From the NCBI GenBank assembly GCA_020721065.1, contig DYNM01000016.1, positions 1 through 59,187 on the forward strand: 59,187 nt of DNA, in the 5' to 3' direction. The notes below the pieces were generated by a model. The model saw only the letters and a list, made by a program, of their open reading frames with translations, did not search any database and was not told where the DNA came from. Shown here one piece after another: positions 55,946-59,187 of the stretch. The first letter of the stretch is position 1; the number at the start of each line of letters is the position of its first letter. A program made the position numbers and the translations under genes. Source of the stretch: Thiocystis violascens (GTDB lineage Bacteria > Pseudomonadota > Gammaproteobacteria > Chromatiales > Chromatiaceae).

Positions 55946-58900
55946 TCACTGACAACTGCCACCCGCTGCCTGACAACTCACTACTCCATACGCTCCCGCC
56001 GGGAGATAAATGGCATCCGTCGTCATCACCGTTGGCGCGAGTTGGAACCAGATATTGGTTGGCGTGGTGTAGGTCGTCGTCGTCGCAAATTGCCCCGCTG
56101 CATCCACCGTTGCCCGCGCCAGCCAACCCATATCACTGACAAGCACAGCATTGTCCACCCACGCCAAACTGCTCGGCGGTGCCGTCAACGTCCAACTATC
56201 CGTCTTCACCAACCGCCCCGTCAGCGCGTCATAACGCAGCGCCTGCACACCCGTTGGCATCGTCACAAACACCAGCGCCCCGTTGCTTGCCGTCAGCGCC
56301 CCCGTCACCGCCACCTGATCCAATAAATACGCACTGCTGCCGTCATACGCGACCGCCTGCACACTGCGCTTGGTTAGCCCGCTGGTTGCCACCCACTCCT
56401 CACTATTTGTGATGAGAATCGCGCCCTGCGCGTCCACCTGATCAACGCCGATCAACGTGCCCGGAATCGAAACCGGCGTCCGCACCACCGGATTTGAATA
56501 ATTAAAATCAACGACTTGCAACCAAGAGTGAACAGTTTCCTCTGTCATCGGCTGCCAAATCGCATCCGCCACCAGCGGCCGCACCGGCTCCGGCAGCTCA
56601 TCACTCACCTCGGCGGTGTCAACGCTAAACAACAACAGCCCGTTTTGCGCCATTGCTGGCGCGGCACTGCGGAAACTCTCGCTCGTCGTGATCCGCAGCA
56701 CCGCACCTGCCACCGGCGTGGTGTTGAGATTGCGCAGCGGGCACACCAACGCCGTCAGAGTCGCGCTCGTCGTCTCAGTGGCCACGTCGCGCTGCGCAGT
56801 CTTGGCACCGTAAGCGATACCCCAATCCCACCAGCCCCAGCGTTGCTGGGTCGGCACCTGCCAAGCCAGCGTTGAGTCGTTAATCCACAGCAACTGCGCC
56901 GCCGCCAAGTTCAAATCCCATTCCGACACGTCCGCGAGCGCGTGTTCCACCGTCGTCAGCAGCGGCAGCTTTGGCAACGCCGTCAGATCAAAAATCGACG
57001 TGCGTAATCGCGCCGGCTGCGTGTCATCGGCGCTCACCAACTGCGCTACATACAGGCGTTGATTGCGGCTGGCGCTACCCACGATGCGACCTGCGCCCAG
57101 TTCCACCGTCGCCACCAAATCATCCAGATCGCTGGTGGGCGTGATCCGCGCCGTCGCCGCCGTGCTGCCGCAACTCCAGCCGCGCCAATACAACCCGCCC
57201 GAATTGCAGCCGCCATCTTCCAATTGCAGTAAATAATTGCCGACCGCCAGCACCCGATCCGTCGTCCACGCCAGCGCAATTTCCGCCGCCACTGCGCCCG
57301 TCGTCCGATTCAAAATCTGCAATTCCTGCCCCGAAATCGACACGAAATAATCACCCACCACCGCGCCGCGCCGAGGTTCAAAATCGTGGACGAGCAGCGC
57401 CTCGGTCGTCAGCGCATCACGACCCACAGCAATTGCTTGAATAGCTTTGATTTCTGTGCCAGCAGCGGTGTAATTTTGGAACGGCACCAACACGATGCCA
57501 GCGTCAGGGAAATAGCCCACCGCCTTCTCGTCATAATTCGCCTCGCTCCAGCTCCAACTGCCTTCCTCGCCCAGCGCCAGCCGCGATAACAGCGTCGGCG
57601 CGGTCGCATCCGCCACATTGAACAGCGACACCGCCACGCGCCCATCCTCAACGCCGACTGTCAGCAAGCGGTCGCCGAGCGGCTCGATGTAGGTTGACCA
57701 GCCGGGAATTTCCAATGCACCCGATAACTGCGGTGCTGCCGGATCAGTCAAATCAACCACAAACAGCGGATCGGTATTGAAAAAAGTGACGACATACAAA
57801 CGGTTGCCGTCATAGCGCGTGGCGTGTAATTGCTCACCGCGTGCTGCCACCAATTCCAACTGCGCCAACGCTGCGGTCGTCGTCCCCGCCAGCGGAAAAG
57901 TCTCAATCCACGTCTCCAGCCGCTCGTTTTGCCACACCAAACTAGTCGCCACCGCCGCGCTGCCGACCACGCTCAATTTGAATTTATCCGTGACCTGCCC
58001 TTTCAGCGCCAAGGTTTTGCGCTCCAGCGGCGTCCCGTCAGCAGCGAGATCAAACAGATGCAACTGCGAGGTCGCCCGCCAACTGCTGTCGTCGTAGTGA
58101 TCGGTCGTCAGCAGCAGATGACCGCCCGCCGCCTGCAACGCCATACCGGTGCCGTTCACAGTCACGCTGGCGCGAGTCACCGGCGCAGTCGGGACGCTGA
58201 GATCAAGCGCATATAAACGGGTAACTGGCTGCCAATTGTCAGCAGTTTCAACGTATTCCGTCGCCATGACATACAGCATGGTGCCGATCAAACGGCTGTC
58301 GCTGACCGTGCCTGCTAACGGCACTTCCGTGACCACGCTCGGCACTCCGGCGTCCACTTTCAGCACAAAAATAGTGGCGGCACCGGCGCGATCAGCCGCG
58401 TTGGAGCGTCCCAACAATGCCAACTGCGTGCCGGCAGCATCCAGCACATAAAACTGCTCACCACTGGCTGCCAACCGCACGGTGCCGGTGCGACGTGGCG
58501 CGGCAGGATTGGTGAGATCAAACACCTGTAAGCCACGATATTGATTGAAGAAAAAGAGTTGGTTGCCGACGATTTTCCAGATGTCAGATTCAACGACGGT
58601 GGTTTTATCGCCATCGTCCACCGGAGCTGGTTCTGGTGCGCCCGCCACTGGCGGTGGCGTGTCTAGCGCGACGACGTCTTGACTCAAGCCCGGGCGCGAA
58701 AAATCACGGCTGGCGCTGGTGATGCGACTGGGAAATTTGGCGGAGCGATAGCCGGTGCCGCGCAGTTGCGAGACTTTGGTGCCGTCGGGCACGACAAACT
58801 GCACGCTGCGCGTCACGCCGCTGGTGGTGAGATGGCGCACGGCGAGCGGTTGCCAAGTGCCGGTTTGGATGCGTTCGAGCGTGACTTGGCGAATGCCAGC

Positions 58901-59044
58901 GGGCACCTTGACGATGGCGATGGTGCCGCGCACGTCAACAGTTAAACGCTGTGAATTGACATTCAAAACGGGCGCAGTCATTGCGGTGTGCGGTGCAATG
59001 ATTAAAAAGAATACGAGGAATAACCAACGCCAAAACGTGATCAT
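55946..59044 (-). CDS. Large secreted beta-propeller domain protein
   Basis: A 1032-residue protein with a signal peptide (ITFWRWLFLVFFLIIAP, cleavage probably near AMTA). An N-terminal beta-sandwich-like region (about 25-130) is followed by repeated propeller strands of the PF09826 type: DIWKIVGNQLFFFNQYRGLQ, VFDLTNPAAP and LYVVTFFNTDPLFVVDLTDP. Another DLSVPTAP-type repeat is present. A second half has further propeller-like repeats and Cys pairs (GGCNSGG, SCGST). Probably extracytoplasmic; the function is unknown. The last residues, SCQAAGGSCQ, are encoded by CAGTTGTCAG-like repeat DNA. I chose ATG 59044, with GGAGG five bases upstream. Confidence 0.82.
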   Translation of the reverse strand: MITFWRWLFLVFFLIIAPHTAMTAPVLNVNSQRLTVDVRGTIAIVKVPAGIRQVTLERIQTGTWQPLAVRHLTTSGVTRSVQFVVPDGTKVSQLRGTGYRSAKFPSRITSASRDFSRPGLSQDVVALDTPPPVAGAPEPAPVDDGDKTTVVESDIWKIVGNQLFFFNQYRGLQVFDLTNPAAPRRTGTVRLAASGEQFYVLDAAGTQLALLGRSNAADRAGAATIFVLKVDAGVPSVVTEVPLAGTVSDSRLIGTMLYVMATEYVETADNWQPVTRLYALDLSVPTAPVTRASVTVNGTGMALQAAGGHLLLTTDHYDDSSWRATSQLHLFDLAADGTPLERKTLALKGQVTDKFKLSVVGSAAVATSLVWQNERLETWIETFPLAGTTTAALAQLELVAARGEQLHATRYDGNRLYVVTFFNTDPLFVVDLTDPAAPQLSGALEIPGWSTYIEPLGDRLLTVGVEDGRVAVSLFNVADATAPTLLSRLALGEEGSWSWSEANYDEKAVGYFPDAGIVLVPFQNYTAAGTEIKAIQAIAVGRDALTTEALLVHDFEPRRGAVVGDYFVSISGQELQILNRTTGAVAAEIALAWTTDRVLAVGNYLLQLEDGGCNSGGLYWRGWSCGSTAATARITPTSDLDDLVATVELGAGRIVGSASRNQRLYVAQLVSADDTQPARLRTSIFDLTALPKLPLLTTVEHALADVSEWDLNLAAAQLLWINDSTLAWQVPTQQRWGWWDWGIAYGAKTAQRDVATETTSATLTALVCPLRNLNTTPVAGAVLRITTSESFRSAAPAMAQNGLLLFSVDTAEVSDELPEPVRPLVADAIWQPMTEETVHSWLQVVDFNYSNPVVRTPVSIPGTLIGVDQVDAQGAILITNSEEWVATSGLTKRSVQAVAYDGSSAYLLDQVAVTGALTASNGALVFVTMPTGVQALRYDALTGRLVKTDSWTLTAPPSSLAWVDNAVLVSDMGWLARATVDAAGQFATTTTYTTPTNIWFQLAPTVMTTDAIYLPAGAYGVVSCQAAGGSCQ

Positions 59045-59133
59045 CATAACCTCCGCTTGCATTAAAAATACTGAATACACTCGTTGCATATTGCCACAAT
59101 TGATGCTGTGGCATTTTCACTGCTAATTGCCAA

Positions 59134-59185
59134 TAGGAGTTACGCAGTTGACCAAAAATAGCTTTAGAATATAGTCGATCCACCG
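59134..59185. repeat. Right copy of the window-terminal 52-bp inverted repeat
   Basis: A perfect inverted copy of positions 1-52. The inner end reads TAGGAGTTACGCAGTTG, matching the left end of the 105-bp element at 55827 with two changes. It lies about 90 bases upstream of the beta-propeller gene. Confidence 0.85.
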
Positions 59186-59187
59186 CA

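Overview
This 59.2 kb window is chromosomal DNA of a gammaproteobacterium, judged from gene content and order. DUF2065-hisZ-purA, hslV-hslU, tyrS followed by rimI, and prfB-lysS with an intact RF2 frameshift site all fit that class. HisZ, a DsrC/TusE-family protein and a large chemotaxis and c-di-GMP-type signalling block suggest a motile, environmental lineage such as the Thiotrichales, Chromatiales or Competibacter relatives. The genus cannot be fixed from the sequence alone. Coding density is high, with ATG and some GTG starts and clear Shine-Dalgarno sites. I found no tRNA or rRNA genes, prophage or integrase, and no transposase gene.

Layout. 0-5.9 kb: an RND efflux operon on the minus strand (adaptor, permease, small periplasmic protein). 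6.1-10.8 kb: a dynamin-like GTPase, lytic transglycosylase MltB and RecG. 10.8-13.4 kb: a repeat-rich gap with one CRISPR-repeat-like sequence, two small unknown genes, an orphan Cas6/Cmx6-like gene and a cysteine-less DsrC/TusE homologue. 13.5-17.0 kb: Mfd. 17.2-26.7 kb: a complete chemotaxis operon (cheY-cheA-cheW-mcp-cheR-cheD-mcp-like-cheB) behind a sigma-28-like promoter. 26.9-34.0 kb: STAS protein, receiver-PP2C phosphatase, PAS/GAF histidine kinase, HD-GYP response regulator and a hybrid kinase. 34.2-38.8 kb: HslVU, a FHA protein, an IscA-type protein, ArgC and a small membrane protein. 38.9-47.0 kb: translation and biosynthesis genes (tyrS, rimI, prmC, lysS, prfB, DUF2065, hisZ, purA). 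47.1-54.0 kb: a second chemoreceptor, a DUF2868 membrane protein with a DUF3482-type GTPase, and MgtE. 54.0-54.7 kb: a VapBC toxin-antitoxin pair. 54.9-59.0 kb: CysM and a large secreted beta-propeller protein.

Repeats. The two ends of the window are perfect 52-bp inverted copies of one sequence. Its inner end matches the ends of a short 105-bp inverted-repeat element at 55.8-55.9 kb. Short CAGTTGTCAG/CTGACAACTG-type repeats lie directly behind the stop codons of several unrelated genes. A GC-rich palindromic repeat encoding PPFSKGG is inserted in frame in two unrelated genes.

The best candidate for something undescribed is the 10.8-13.4 kb segment: solo CRISPR-like repeat, two unknown ORFs, Cas6-like RNase and Cys-less DsrC homologue, with no other cas genes in view. 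The DUF2868/GTPase pair with its repeat-expanded linker is the second.
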